DNA of 64,000 nucleotides, taken from positions 8,184,001-8,248,000 of the forward strand of contig OY756964.1 in the NCBI GenBank assembly GCA_963580455.1. Reading direction: 5' to 3'. A program made the position numbers and the translations under genes. Shown here one piece after another: positions 1-11,752 of the stretch. How positions within the stretch are numbered: position 1 is the stretch's first letter; each line of letters begins with the position of its first letter. This DNA is from Euonymus europaeus. Its lineage: Eukaryota > Streptophyta > Magnoliopsida > Celastrales > Celastraceae. The notes beneath the pieces are model-generated. The model was not told the origin of the DNA, did not search any database, and saw nothing but the letters and a program-made list of their open reading frames with translations.

Positions 1-365
1 CCTATTTTATTTGGATTCACTTTTATTTGTTTTAATTATTTGGGATGGCCTAGTTATGTTCTAGGAGAAAATATGTTCAAGTATGTAGGCCAAGTGAAAA
101 GTACGCTACAATATAACTTCATTCCCCAAGAAATTTTGAAATTTTGAGAGCCCATTTTTGACAATTTGTGGGTCAAAAAGGGGGAGATACCTTATTAAGG
201 GGGAGATATCATAATGAGAGGGAGTTGTTTAGGATATTATGCTCGGTTTATGGGTGTGTTTACATATGCAAGATATTGATTGTTTTCATTGAAGAAGCAT
301 ATGTGTTTTTTTTTGTTGTTGTTGTTGTGCAGGTATTTTGATCCCACAATTGTCAAGGGGGAGAT
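1..365 (+). mobile_element. 3' untranslated end of a Sirevirus-like copia retrotransposon
   Basis: This stretch has no open frame. It carries three purine tracts of the type AAGGGGGAGA, near 176-186, 198-207 and 354-365, and the last one directly abuts an LTR that starts TGTTGG. Repeated polypurine tracts before the 3' LTR are a known feature of Sireviruses (Ty1/copia). The coding part of the element lies outside the window to the left, so the lineage is inferred from the tracts and the LTR only. Confidence 0.6.
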
Positions 366-1072
366 TGTTGGTTTTTAATTTAAGATAAAAACTAATTGAC
401 AATTGTGAGATATATTTAAGCTTTTAATTTTTGTTGTTAATGGACTGTCTTATATAAGTGGGATAAGAAGTCTATTCATATGTGGATAGCCACATAAGAG
501 TTCTATTGGAAGTTAAACATGTAACTACCATGGATTATCTTTGATTATTTTTATATTATCAATTCCAGTATTGGATTTGTGTTATATCTTCTCAGGTGAT
601 GAGCTTGCTTGTGAGAAAAGAAGTCTATCTATTCAAGGCAATCGTTGGACATAAATAATCCGAGCAAGCTGATTTTGATCTACCGAAACTATCTTTGAGA
701 GAGTCTTGAGCGTGTATTGGGTTTTTGGAGAAGCAAATCACTTCTTATTTCATGTGTGATCTTGAGTGTTTAAATGAGTGATTTGTAGTGAGGATATTTG
801 TATTGGTGATTATCATTTGAGAGTTTCTTATTTGTTAAGACTCTTGAGGGATTCGAGAGTGGACTCTACCTTGTTGAGGTTGAGAAGAGGTTGAAGCAAT
901 ACACTGAATGGGAGAGATGAGCGATGTCTTTAATTCTAAGATAGGGTTGTAACTCTTGATTCGTTTTAGTGGATTGTTCCTCAAGGTTAGTCGCTCATAG
1001 ACTCGAGGTTTTTCCTAGGTTGGGTTTTCCTCGTAAAATTCTTGGTGTTTGATTTTCGTTTATTTTTCCGCA
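366..1072 (+). repeat. 3' LTR of the copia element
   Basis: The LTR begins TGTTGG right after the last polypurine tract and ends in TTTTTCCGCA, a typical copia LTR end (TG...CA), giving about 707 bp. The 3' part (880-1060) is clearly related, in reverse orientation, to 45480-45660, including the shared run about a dividing CTCATAGACTCGAGG block. The 5' flank of the element is outside the window, so the target-site duplication cannot be tested. Confidence 0.7.
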
Positions 1073-1089
1073 ATTTTAATTTCCATATT

Positions 1090-1567
1090 TGTTGGCTAAC
1101 GATCTTGGTGAGAAACACCGACTTTCAATTACCTTTTGAAAAGTTTGTTTATCAAAATATTTTGATATTTTAAGAGAGGGTTGAGACTTGTTTTGTTTTA
1201 AAGCAATGTTAGCAGCAATTTTTAAAATTTTGTCTGGAACCACTAAGGATGAAGCAAGAGGTTGTTGCTGTGTTTGAATTGTTAAAGCAGTTTCAAGAGT
1301 TTTTTGAAGGAAAGAAATCCATTCTATTAAGGATGGTCTATTTAAAATTTCTTCAGGGATGTCAGATTGAGATTTTGAAGAAGCTACCTGTTTACCTTTT
1401 GCTTTAGCCTGTCTTTTGATCTTCTTCATCGGCAATATCCGCCCATGACATTTTTGGTACAATGGATGCTTCTTGTAAGGCATATGATTCTTTTGATAAT
1501 TTTTGAGTTTGAGATCTTGTTGCGGGTGGAGAATCGCAGCCATGTCTGCATCTAGAGGAAGTGCTTG
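1090..1567 (-). pseudogene. Inverted fragment of the pararetroviral second ORF
   Basis: Read on the minus strand, this piece matches the plus-strand stretch at about 2030-2180, so the two form an inverted repeat of roughly 150 bp, with further upstream coding sequence on the minus copy. The minus reading moves between two frames around 1404-1543, which shows a frameshift. The piece ends where the plus-strand protease fragment starts (about 1568). It shows that the viral insertion was inverted and rejoined, and is not one linear genome. Its function in the virus is not recognised. Confidence 0.65.
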
Positions 1568-2030
1568 ACATTAAAAGAATAAACAAAATAGAAACAAGGG
1601 GGATTTTAATGGAAAGCTCATACAAAGATGATAAACCACTTATTGGGTTATTATCTCGTATTACCGGACAAAAATGGCTCATTAAAATTACATTTCAAAA
1701 AAATTTCCTCTTTTGATACAATTGCTTTAGTTGATTCTGGAGCAAATTTAAATTTTCTTCGTTCTTATTTGGTTCCTAGTCATTTTTGGAAAAAACAATA
1801 GAAGGGATAAAATCTGCCAAAGGAGAAAATTTCAAAATATTATATAATTTATATAATTTTACGATCAAAAATTTTAATATTGATTTTACAACTAGTTTTC
1901 TTGGTATTCAAAATATTACAAAATACGTTATTCTAGGAACCCTATTCTTTGACCTAATTAAACCATTTCAAGTAGATCATGATGGGCTCCATACTTGTTT
2001 ATTAGGTAAGAATTTATTTTTCCCTTTCCT
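1568..2030 (+). pseudogene. Pararetroviral aspartic protease fragment, copy 1
   Basis: The stretch aligns over about 450 bp with 6690-7155, the other protease copy, with many scattered differences. The D-S-G type active-site triplet of retroviral-type aspartic proteases is readable near 1735. A frameshift near 1790 separates it from the downstream frame. At about 2030 it passes directly into the second-ORF-like region, so the reverse transcriptase and RNase H are missing between them. In the virus this enzyme would cut the polyprotein; here it is a broken relic. Confidence 0.75.
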
Positions 2031-3330
2031 TCAAACACACCAGCAACCTCCTGTTTCATCTTTAGTGGTTCCAGACAAAATTTTAAAATTTGTTGCTGAC
2101 ATTGCTTTAAAACAAAACAAGTGTCAACCCTCTCTTAAAATATCAAAATATTTTGATAAACAAACTTTTCAAAAGGTAATTCTTATGGAAAAAGAATCTA
2201 CATGTGATGATCAAAGCAAGTACTTTATAAAGTCTTTTCTCCATATTGGCATTATATGCCACATGAGTTTAACAAAGATCAAAGATTTTATGAATTTATC
2301 CTGATTGATTCAGATTAAATTTCTTTAAAAAATATCAATCTTCTAACACATATGCTATCACACACTGTACTGTATAAATTTTACAAATATTAACCCCATA
2401 TATGTGGGGTCAAGACTTAAATAAATCTAAAAGATTTTAGTAAATTTTAAATCTTGCAGTATATAATTACCGGGACTATGAAGAGGCTTGGACAAAAACA
2501 TTTCTTTATCAAAATTCTAAGAAAAAAAAACACTCTTGGTTTTTCTATTTTAAATATAACCAAACATACAATTTCCCTCGTTGGTTCAATGAATAGTGGT
2601 GGTACTTTGGACCTCTACAACAATTTCTTCCACCTTTAGTCAATGAAGGATTTGATGTCTTTCGATCTCGTTATCAACCAAAAGACATGTCTTTTCCACC
2701 ATTATTTTATTTTTTTCTCAACATTTGCAATCTCTTGGATTTCCAATTGGGAATACAGCTATTATAATGACCCGAAAAACTCTACATTATTTAATTCTCA
2801 AATACCGTTGCAAATGATGTGATAAATTCAATGCTAGCAAAGCCTACCCACAAAATATTTTAACATGGTTTTCTTCAAACCCGTCACAATCCAAATTGAT
2901 TCGGAAATTCCATCAAAATTTCCATGGTATGAAATCATTTATCAATTTAAAACTGGTTTTTGCCACCTTAGAGGATGAACTGGCTCATCTCTTACAAAAA
3001 ATATTATCCGAGCTAAAAATTCATGGCAAACAACCTCTGTAAAATCATCTGCCATAAACTCAGATAAAAATTCCAAAAATATTTTAATTCTGAGGATTTT
3101 TTGGATGAAGAAAACTGATCAAGTCCAGTCATGGCTTGACTATTCCACCTAAAACAGTAGGTGGTAAAAAATTTGTCAAATCTATTAATAGCTTAGGTTT
3201 TGCTCAAAAACCTATAATACCCTTTAGGGTTCCAGTTTTACCATCCGATAAAACCAACAAAAGATGGAGACATGCTGGAAAAAATACAAAACACTATTGT
3301 TTCTCCGTAAAAGCATAGTGGAAGACAAAG
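2031..3330 (+). pseudogene. Pararetroviral second-ORF-like region
   Basis: A decayed coding stretch that follows the protease scrap and runs up to the viral promoter region. It is rich in aromatic residues (repeated Trp and Phe around 2480-2760) and full of stops and frameshifts; the longest open pieces are 1786-2304, 2454-2639 and 3136-3318. Its place, after the replicase and before the pregenomic promoter, matches the unknown second ORF of petuvirus or florendovirus-like endogenous viruses. No enzymatic motif is seen, and the role is unknown. Confidence 0.5.
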
Positions 3331-3410
3331 TTTACTATTCAAAATTTCTTTTCCATATTTTGTAATGATGGGAAGGATGTTTTCCCTTAGTCCCTCCTTG
3401 TATATAAGGG

Positions 3411-3418
3411 GAAGTCCT
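3411..3418 (+). promoter_or_regulatory. TATA box of the pararetroviral pregenomic promoter
   Basis: TATATAAG lies about 310 bp before the primer site, between the end of the decayed second ORF and the leader. This is the expected position of the 35S-type pregenomic promoter in Caulimoviridae. Transcription from it is not shown. Confidence 0.55.
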
Positions 3419-3726
3419 TAGTTGGTTTAAACAAAAATAGTCCCTCTGTAAAAAAAGCTCCCTCTCAATTGTCAAACCGTCCTCTCAAGTGTTGGTAGAG
3501 TCGCTTCAAAAACCAAAAGTTTGTAAGTCCAATTGCTTATCTAAATTGAAAATTTATTTAAAGTTTATGTCTTTAATTTCTGCATTCAATATCAATGGTC
3601 GGTTCTACTGTGATCCTCTTTATATCAGATTTTTTACTAAGACTCTTTGAATATCACAATTACCAACCATCTAACTAAGTCTTGCTTGCTTATGTTCTTG
3701 TTTGCTTGCTTGATCCTCGTCGTCTA

Positions 3727-3740
3727 TGGTATCGAAGCCA
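3727..3740 (+). promoter_or_regulatory. tRNA-Met primer-binding site of the pararetrovirus
   Basis: TGGTATCGAAGCCA is a near match to the conserved caulimovirid site TGGTATCAGAGCCA, which pairs with the 3' end of initiator tRNA-Met. Two central bases appear exchanged (GA for AG). It marks the conventional origin of the viral map and fixes the order of the downstream genes. Confidence 0.8.
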
Positions 3741-3779
3741 GGGGCAAGTCGTTGTAAATTAGGGTACAAGTGGTTGAAC

Positions 3780-4430
3780 ATTAAAGTTCAGTGTTGAGAC
3801 CTTAGCGGTGTGGGGGGGGGTGCCTGTGTGGGCTGGATTGCCATTGTAAACCAAACTGATGACGTCAAAAAGGTGTCACTACCGAGAAGACGTTCAGTGG
3901 GTCAGACCTGCGATAATGCACGAACGAAGATCCTTCCAGGGAGCTAATCAGCCGAGCAAGGCAGTCTTGATTGACCAGCTAGGTAGCCTGTCAGGCAGCT
4001 TACCGACTAGGCAAGTAGGGCAGTCCAGGTTGATCAGCTAAGCAGTCTGGGAGCTGAGCACAACAAACAAAAGTGAGCTAAGGCCGCACCAGAGGTAGTC
4101 CTCTGGCGTTGGCGCTCCGACGCTCAAGTCAGTTGGTATTTAATCAAGTGAGCTCCTCGGACAAGAGCTCTCAGTTAGCCAGTACTCAAATTGTGATTCA
4201 GTTTTTTAATACCTGACTTGCTGAGCCTTATATAGGGCTAGAGACCACTGTTGAAGTGGGTCTTTCCATTATGATTGTGGACCACATCCAACTGTTTTTC
4301 ACCTTGGTAGGTCCAGCTGGTGCACTCTTACCGAGGAGATTGCCTGGTAGGCATGAAGAGTCTTGGTCCACATATGATGTGGCGGAGCACCATTGGTGGG
4401 GGTATTTTTGTAATATCACAAACTATACCC
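3780..4430. other. GC-richer segment inside the viral leader, possibly an inserted LTR-type element
   Basis: Base composition changes sharply from the AT-rich viral sequence to a GC-richer block starting at a run of ten G (about 3812-3821). It has no coherent frame. A second TATA-like TTATATAGGG lies near 4229, and the right edge could be the CA at 4413-4414. This suggests a solo LTR or similar insertion, but I see no terminal repeat or target duplication to prove it. Confidence 0.3.
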
Positions 4431-4489
4431 ACAGTAGTAGGCATTGTTCAGATATTTTCAAATACTCTCTTTAGAACAACTTCTACTTC

Positions 4490-5330
4490 TAGTTCAATAT
4501 CTTAAGATAGAATCGTCAATTAAGAATAAATTAATCTTGAAGATTTAGTTAGAGATGTTGACCATTGGGATATTCCTAGAGTGGATATAAAAAATATATA
4601 AAAAGGAATCCAAATTCAATATTAGCCGCAATGATTATACGATCAAAACTAAAGAAAGAGATATTCAACTTTTGAAATCTTATGAAACTATTTGGACTTC
4701 TCACAAAACAATTTGTTGAGAAACATAAACAAAAATATAATTATCTTCATATAGGATTAGTACAAATAGGTATTAAACCTTTAACTCGTGAAGGTTTAGA
4801 TACTCCAATTCTCGTGTGTTTACTTGTTTGTAGAATGTTAGAATTCAATGATTTACTCTTAGGCACAGTCGAAACTAGCCTTTGTAGTGGTCCAATTTAT
4901 TTTGTTGTTATCCAAATTTTGTTGTCTCGTTAAGTGATCAAAATCTTTTAGATCATTAATCCTAAATATAAAAATACACAATTACAAAATGACCGCTGGA
5001 TCTTTTCCAATTTCCTTAATTTATAAAATTCATTAAAAAGCTATGTCATCTGCTTTTGGTTCCAAAGCTTTGCGCAAATCACCAAGAGGATAAACATTAT
5101 TAATCCAAACAGATATTGCCAGATCTAATACGACAATCCCTAAGAGCATCAAATGGAACGAAATTACATTACCTAAAACTTGGGAATTACATGCGGTTGT
5201 ACCTCTTAAAAAAGTCAAAAATACAAACATAGATTATATTACCCAATCTACTGATTGAAAAATAGAGATTACATTTAGTTCTCGACGTCACTCAATTGAT
5301 TTACAAAATCTTCATCTTAGTTTTTTTCTA
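4490..5330 (+). pseudogene. Pararetroviral movement protein (30K family) remnant
   Basis: The open piece at 4682-4933 reads as the core of a caulimovirid movement protein, the protein that widens plasmodesmata for cell-to-cell spread. The Leu-Gly-Thr-Val-Glu-Thr-Ser stretch near 4857 is the characteristic part. Flanking similarity continues in other frames to about 5330, so several frameshifts and stops are present. It is the first gene after the primer site, as expected for petuvirus-like genomes. Confidence 0.7.
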
Positions 5331-6690
5331 AACCAAAATTAGGACTTCCACCTCGTAATTCTTTCTCTACTACACCAAGTACCTCTTACAAAACTAGACA
5401 TTCATGTCCTTCTGCTACAAATACCTCTTATCAATCCGACTTAAGAAAAAGTCAACAACTCTGGTTCCATCCCAAAACCATTCTACAATGTCCAACATCC
5501 AGAGTCTCATACCAGCTCAAATTCTGAGCCAAAAGATTCTCCTCCAGTGTCACCTACTTATTCTCAAATGGTAGAAAATCAAGATGTTTAGGAATTAAAT
5601 GTTTTAGTTAATGACTTCGTTATTGACAAAAAATATCTTCAAAAAGTTTTGTATTCTTCTTATAATCTTCAAAAAAGAGAATGATTCCTTCATCATTATA
5701 CAGGACAAAAACGTGAATCTGTTCAAAAAGAATATTATGAATTTATGAACGAATACAAAAAGCAATTACTATTCTTTGATTGACATGAAATGACCCTACA
5801 TGACACAGGTAATAATTATCCTTTTTCTTCAGAATTCATCAATACTACCACTAGAGTCCAAACATGGTATGACACCACCCAAAAAACTATAATTGAGTCT
5901 AAGCATCCACCACTCAGCCAACTTAAGTTAGACTACAAAAATTCTTTTGTAATAGCCACACCATTTAAAATTTCCAAAGTTGACAAATTCAAAAATCTAG
6001 TAGAACAAAATAATTTTACAAATCAACACCGCTCCACCATTGGAAAACAATTAAATAGAATTGAGGATTATGTTCAGAAGCCAACAAATTCCTCTACCCG
6101 AGACAAACCTATTTTCAAACCATATGAAATACCATCCACATTAGCCAAAACAGTAGCTCCTAACGATATTGATTTTATCACTGAGTTAGACTAAAAGTTA
6201 AAAATAACTTCATGCTAATATAACTCAATTTCTTTCTTTACAAATTCCTGACACACCTGAAACCTCATTCAAACCAAGATTGCACGATCTTGATAAAATA
6301 GATAGTGCATCAGAAAAATCTGACTTTGAAGTTAATAAAATGAAATGACAATCTCTTCAAAAATTATATTATTCCAAAAGTACTCCACCCGATCTTCTAC
6401 TAGAAGAAAAAAAAAACTAATCAAATGCAAATACCATTTATGAATGGAATATAGATGGTATGTCTGATTACAATATTCTTAATCAATTACAACAAATGAC
6501 ATTGATAAGAAATGCTTACAAAACAAAAAAGGATACAACTAAATATGAAATCTCTGAAATTAAAATGGAAATCAAAACTCCCAAGAATGAACAAATTCAG
6601 GATTGATGGAAAATTAATGAATTAACTTCAATTATAGATAAAGGAAAAGGACTAATCACTTCTGAAACCCCCAGTGAAATAGATGACATT
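5331..6690 (+). pseudogene. Pararetroviral region between movement protein and protease (coat protein position)
   Basis: An AT-rich, Lys/Asn-rich, broken coding stretch. Its longest open part is 5790-6194 (134 residues). By position it should encode the coat protein, but I see no clear Cys-His zinc knuckle, so the name rests on order alone. Stops occur before, inside and after the open part. Confidence 0.5.
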
Positions 6691-7320
6691 GAAAGAATAA
6701 ACAAAATAGAAACATGGGGATTTTAATGGAAAGTTCATACAAAGATGATATACAATTTATTGGGTTATTATCTCGTATTACCCGAAAAAACATGGTTTAT
6801 TAAAATTACAGTTCATATTCAAAATTCTTTCTCTTTTGACACAATTGCTTTAGTTGATTCTGGAGTAGATTTAAATTGTCTTCGTTCTGGCTTGGTTTCT
6901 CGTCGTTTCTGGGAAAAAACAATAGAAGGAATAAAATCTATCAATGGAGAAAATGTCAAAATTCTTTATAAATTATCTGATATTACTTCAAAAAAATTCT
7001 AATATTGGTTTTACCACTAGTTTTCTTGGTATTCAAAATATTACAAAATATGTCATTATAGGCACCCCATTCTTAGAATTAATTAAACCATTTAAAGTTA
7101 ACAATGATGGAATACATACTAAGATCTTAGGAAATAAGTTAATTTTCCCTTTTATTTACAAACCTATTACAGAAGTTATTAATGTTCTAAAAAAAGTTCT
7201 ATTCATGATTATTCACTCAATTGTCTTATTATTATTAATAAAAAAACAGGTCAAACATCTTTCTGAAGAGCTTGACATCACCATGATAGAACAACAATTA
7301 ACAAAACCAGAAACATAGTA
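6691..7320 (+). pseudogene. Pararetroviral aspartic protease, copy 2
   Basis: A second, longer copy of the protease region, again with a D-S-G triplet (near 6860) inside the open piece 6745-7002. A frameshift near 6990 moves the reading into the frame of 6944-7318. The copy at 1568-2030 is its partner. This copy is in viral order, with the reverse transcriptase directly downstream. Confidence 0.75.
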
Positions 7321-8760
7321 GAAAATTCTTTCTCTTCAAAATCTTTTTGAAAAAGATGTTTGTTCTGATCTACCCACTGCTTTTTGGAATAGAAAGAAAC
7401 ATGTCGTACAATTACCTTATGAAAAATATTTTTAGGAAATTCATATTCCTACAAAAGCTCGAGGTATCCAAATGAATAAAGATTTAGAAAAACACTACAA
7501 GAAAGAAATTCAAGAACTTCTAGATAAAAAATTAATTAGACAGAGCTAGTCACCATGGAGTTGCACTGCCTTTTATGTAAATAAAAATGCTGAAATTGAA
7601 CGAGGTGTTCCTCGTTTGGTTATTAATTATAAACCTTTAAAAAAAGCTATCCAATGGATTAGATACCCTATTCCAAGTAAAAAAGATCTCCTTGCAAAAT
7701 TATATGATGCTAAAATATTTTCTAAATTTGACATGAAATCAGGTTTCTGGCAACTCCAAATCCAGAAAGAAGATCAGTATAAAACAACCTTTACCGTTCC
7801 TTTTAGCCAATTTAAATGGAATGTTATGCCATTTGGATTAAAAAATGCATCGTCCGAGTTTTAAAAAATTATGAATGATATTTTTAATCCTTATTCTAAA
7901 TTCTTAATTGTTTATATTGATGATGTCTTAATTTTTTTCCCATAGCATTAAACAACATTTTTATCATATTTCTATATTTCTCAATATCATAAAAGAAAAT
8001 GGTCTAGTTGTGTCCAAGACAAAACTAAAATTATTTCAAACTCGTATTCGCTTTCTTGGTCATAATAATTATCATGGCACTATCATATCCATTGAAAGGT
8101 CCATTCAATTTGTTGATAAATTTCCTGACAAAATATTAGATAAAAATCAGTTGCAATGATTTTTAGGTAGTTTAAATTATATAGTTGATTTTTATACTAA
8201 CCTACAAAAATTATGTAAACCTCTACATGATCGATTAAAAAAGAATCCACCCCTTTGGACAGACACTCATACTGCCACAATCCAACGGATTAAATCTTAT
8301 TTACGAACCTTGCCTTGTTTAAATATTCCAGACCCAAATGCTTTTAAAATTGTAGAGATTGATGCCTCTGAAATTGGATATGGAGGTATACTTAAACAGA
8401 TTAATAATGGTAAAGAATAAATAATACAATTTAATTCTAAAAAATGGAATCCAACCCAACAAAATTATTCAACCATTAAAAAAGAAATTGTATCCATCAT
8501 TTTGTGTATTTCAAAATTTTAGGTCAATTTATTAAATCAAAAATTTCTTGTTCACGTTGATTGTAAGTCTGCAAAAGAATTTCTTCAAAAGGATGTCCAA
8601 AATATTGCCTCAAAACAACTTTTTGCCTGGTTGCAGGTTATTCTTAGTGTCTTTGATTTTGATATTGAGCATATTGCAGGAAAAGTTAATAATTTACCTG
8701 ATTTTCTAATAAGAGAATTTTTGCAGGACAGATAAAAAATTCAAACATTCATTTTCCCAA
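7321..8760 (+). pseudogene. Pararetroviral reverse transcriptase and RNase H
   Basis: The open piece 7616-7864 carries the N-terminal half of the reverse transcriptase fingers and palm. A stop at 7862-7864 ends it. The Y-I-D-D catalytic motif follows at about 7913-7924, then a frameshift. RNase H begins near 8350 with its first catalytic Asp at about 8361 and runs with internal stops (8418, 8521) to about 8735. These domains copy the pregenomic RNA into DNA. Here the enzyme is interrupted many times and cannot be functional. Confidence 0.9.
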
Positions 8761-8989
8761 GGTTTGTTTTTATCCTCATTGCTAATGATGAATTTAGAGT
8801 CTCTACAATATATTTTACATAGGTTTTCCATGCCTATATTTGATTATCATTTTAAACTAAACCTATATGGCAAAATCGCCATAGGCTTTAAAAAAGTAAG
8901 ATAAATGTTATTATATCCTATTGCGAAGGTTATCAAGATGAAAGGAATTATCCAATTTCTAATGCAAAACTTTTTAAATGTATTTATAT

Positions 8990-9765
8990 ATTTGATTTGT
9001 ATAGGAATATGTTTACCTTGGCTTATTTGGAAAATGTGATAGCCAATACTTATTCAAATATGGGTAAAGAAGTGAACAATGAACCTAGAGTTGGAATGAT
9101 TTTTGAAAACCTTTATTTAGCATGGGAGTTTTGGCAAAAATATGGGAAGTTGGTGGGTTTTGGTGTTAGGATACAATATCATAAAAAAGTAAAATGGATA
9201 AAGTTGCGACTAATGCATTATTCGTATCCGCAAAGAGGGTAAAAGAAAGGAAGATAAAAGGAGGGTGGGAAGCATTCAACGGTGGGAAGAAAGAACACAA
9301 TGCAAGGCAAGATTGAATGTTATTTTGGATAGATCCATCGGCAAATACAAGATCAAAGAATTTTTTTGTGGAACATAATCATGAACTTGAGTCTACAGAA
9401 GCAAATGAGTGAAACCCAAGTTGCATCAATTGATTTGGCACGTGATGCTGGAATCTCTCCGAAAGAAACACACCAATTAAGAATTAGAGAAGCCAGGCCG
9501 GGGGCCTGAATAAACTTGGGTACATTATGTAAGATCAAAAGACTTATCTACGATCAAAGAGAGAAGAAAAAATAATAATATATGGGGATTTGGGAAGTAT
9601 AATAAGGTATTTTCAGGAGAGAAAAATCAAAGATCCATCATTTTTTATTCTATGCAATTTGATAGCGATGAACTAGTCACTGATATATTTTGGGCTGATT
9701 CAAGGATGATTGTTGATTATGGTAATTTCGGCAATGTAAGCGGTGTTACAAACTTATGCATTCAT
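8990..9765 (+). pseudogene. FAR1-related (FRS/MULE-derived) gene fragment
   Basis: The piece 8997-9242 reads as the N-terminal FAR1 DNA-binding domain: Glu-Pro-Arg-Val-Gly at 9082, then Phe-Glu, then Tyr-Gly-Lys and Val-Gly-Phe-Gly-Val-Arg. After a frameshift the domain continues to a His-Asn-His-Glu motif near 9376, and around 9575-9740 to the segment before the MULE transposase core (Ile-Phe-Trp-Ala-Asp near 9685). The rest of the transposase and the SWIM finger are missing. FAR1-related proteins are nuclear regulators derived from Mutator-like transposases. This copy is truncated and broken. Confidence 0.75.
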
Positions 9766-9882
9766 AGGCACTAGGACATGACTCACAGCATCATGCACAC
9801 TTTTCATTGTTTGCCATTCTTTTCTTTTACAAGCCCAACATGATCAAAGTCAAAGATTTGAGGTAAGTAATCTTTCTATTTC

Positions 9883-10250
9883 GGTTTCACATCGAGAAGA
9901 CGAATACCTACATTCAATTTTTGTTCCACGTCGAGAATACGACATCTGCCTTAAATTGTTCCACGTCGAGAAGACAAACAATTACATGTAATTTATGTTC
10001 CACATAGAGAAGACGAACACCTACTTTAATGTTTGTTCCAAGTCAAAAAGACGAACACATACTTTAATTACTGTTCCACGTCGAGAAGATGAACATCTAC
10101 CTTAAATTCTTGTTCTGCGTCGAGAAGTCGAACATCTACTTTAATTTTAGTTACACTTTGAGAAGATGAACATCTACTTGAATTCCTGTTCCACGTCGAG
10201 AAGACAACCATCTACTTTAATTTCAATTCCACGTCGAGAATACCAAACTC
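9883..10250. repeat. 38-bp minisatellite
   Basis: About nine to ten units built around GTTCCACGTCGAGAAGACGA. Unit starts at 9923, 9958, 9996, 10035, 10073, 10112, 10150, 10188 and 10226 give spacings of 35-39 bp, mostly 38. Units differ by several substitutions each. It follows the FAR1-like fragment by about 120 bp. Confidence 0.9.
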
Positions 10251-10259
10251 TTAGCCCAA

Positions 10260-10860
10260 ACTATCAATCAAGCCTAAACGGGAAGCCCAATTAGGAGATT
10301 ATTCTAGGAAAACTCAACAGAGAAATTAGTTTTGATTTTTTAGTTAGAGTGAATTTAGGAAATGAAAAATCAAGAAGGGAAGCAAATCAAGGAGAAAAAG
10401 GGAAAAATAATTGAAGAAGGAAAAGAAAGAAAAGGAAAATATTCTTTGATGTTTATGCAGAGAAATTAAGGACTTACATTGAAGAAAATAAGGAATTTTA
10501 CGGGTTTGGAGAAGAAAAATTTTGGTTTGAAAAAATGTATAAAAAGGGTGTAGGGTTTTTTATGTGGAGGACATGGAAATTTCCGCGTCCCACCCCACTT
10601 AAAGATGGGACAATCCCATCCCATCTAGATGGTCGACACGTCTTAAGTGGGGGTGCGATGGTTATTTCAAAACTTAAACCCATCCGTGAGCTCAGCTTTG
10701 ATTAACTATGTATGCGGTGATTAAAATTACCAACAAGGACATAACGAATTACAATTGGTGTTTGGTTCGAATTCCAACGAGATCTAGTCATTTTACACGT
10801 GTCTCAACATTTCTGGACTCAATTAATTTTTTAAAACTTACACGGTTTTCGTGGTTCCCT
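10260..10860. other. Gene-free stretch with a purine-rich run
   Basis: I see no recognisable gene. A strongly purine-rich run lies at about 10368-10440. The minus-strand frame at 10498-10683 is short and matches nothing I know. A tRNA-B-box-like GGTTCGAATTCC is at 10764-10775, without a convincing A box. Confidence 0.5.
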
Positions 10861-11089
10861 TCAACAACAGTACCATTATAGGGTTACTGTTTTAGTGTTA
10901 ATGTTACTATTTGAAAAATAGTAGTTCAATATTTTTTTTGAGAAGTGATTTAATTAATTTTTAAAAAATACACACCTTGATATCTCGTTAGAAAATAAAT
11001 AGGTCGACTTAAATTACTTTTAAACATGCTATTATCATGTTATAAAATATTTTTAACTGCAAAAATGAAGTTTTAACTGTTTAATGATG

Positions 11090-11545
11090 TTACCTGTTTT
11101 CGAGGTTGACTTCAACAACAGTAATACTATAATGTTACTATTTTAGTGTTAATGTTATTGTTTCGAAAACAGTATCCTTGTAATGTTAGGTTAATTTGTT
11201 TAAAATCTTATCTTTCGTCAAAATAGTATCATTAATTAATTTTTAATTACCATCACTTAAACTTGTCAATATCAAATTAATGTTAGAGGACAAGAGTAAA
11301 AAAGTACAGTTAAAGACATAATAAAAATTGCCATCAATTTCGTGATAAATTAAAAAATAATGCAATTAAAAATATTTGGCAATATCACACAGGCTTCTGG
11401 GATTTTCTTGGTTGCGATTCAAAGTTAAGGGAATTGTAGTCTATAATTATTAAATTACAACCATTCACATCCATCCCCAAGCTTCTCATTAGAAGTATTT
11501 ATCTCGGTTTAATTGAAAAGACCAACCAACAAATCAAAAACGAAC
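11090..11545 (+). repeat. Direct repeat, left copy
   Basis: AT-rich sequence ending in TTTATCTCGGTTTAATTGAA (about 11498-11517). It is repeated, with changes, at 12857-13430, and a partial third copy of its middle part is at about 12530-12610 (core CATCTGGGATGGGAGTGG). No coding frame. The repeats bracket a hairpin and a LINE scrap. Confidence 0.65.
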
Positions 11546-11752
11546 ATTGAATGAATAGAATTTAATAGGTACTTGAAATGTGGAAAGAATTCGCTTGTGG
11601 AAAGAATTTGAAAAGACGTCTCTCTTTACAATATTTAAACCTCACCACCCCTTTGACTGATATTATATTATACGGGAGTTATACTCACCAAATAAAAACC
11701 CTATAAGAGTTAAGAGTACAAGAACAATCTGAAGACTTCGTTTCTAAGCAGG

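Larger units (their letters stand above)
1078..8760 (+). mobile_element. Rearranged endogenous pararetrovirus (Caulimoviridae)
   Basis: The block holds caulimovirid parts in viral order from a primer site at 3727: movement protein, coat region, aspartic protease, reverse transcriptase and RNase H. To the left lie a second protease fragment, a second-ORF-like region and an inverted fragment of that second region. Every frame has stops and shifts, so no protein can be made from it as it stands. The single replicase order and the separate trailing ORF resemble petuviruses or florendoviruses (family knowledge). The exact genus is not decided. It is an old integrated copy and there is no evidence of activity. 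Confidence 0.85.

Noticed and set aside
9883..10250. CRISPR-like regular repeats
   Set aside because: The units are contiguous and degenerate, with no unique spacers; the sequence is plant DNA.
10764..10775. Isolated tRNA B-box-like GGTTCGAATTCC
   Set aside because: No A box at the right distance and no cloverleaf; not called as tRNA or SINE.
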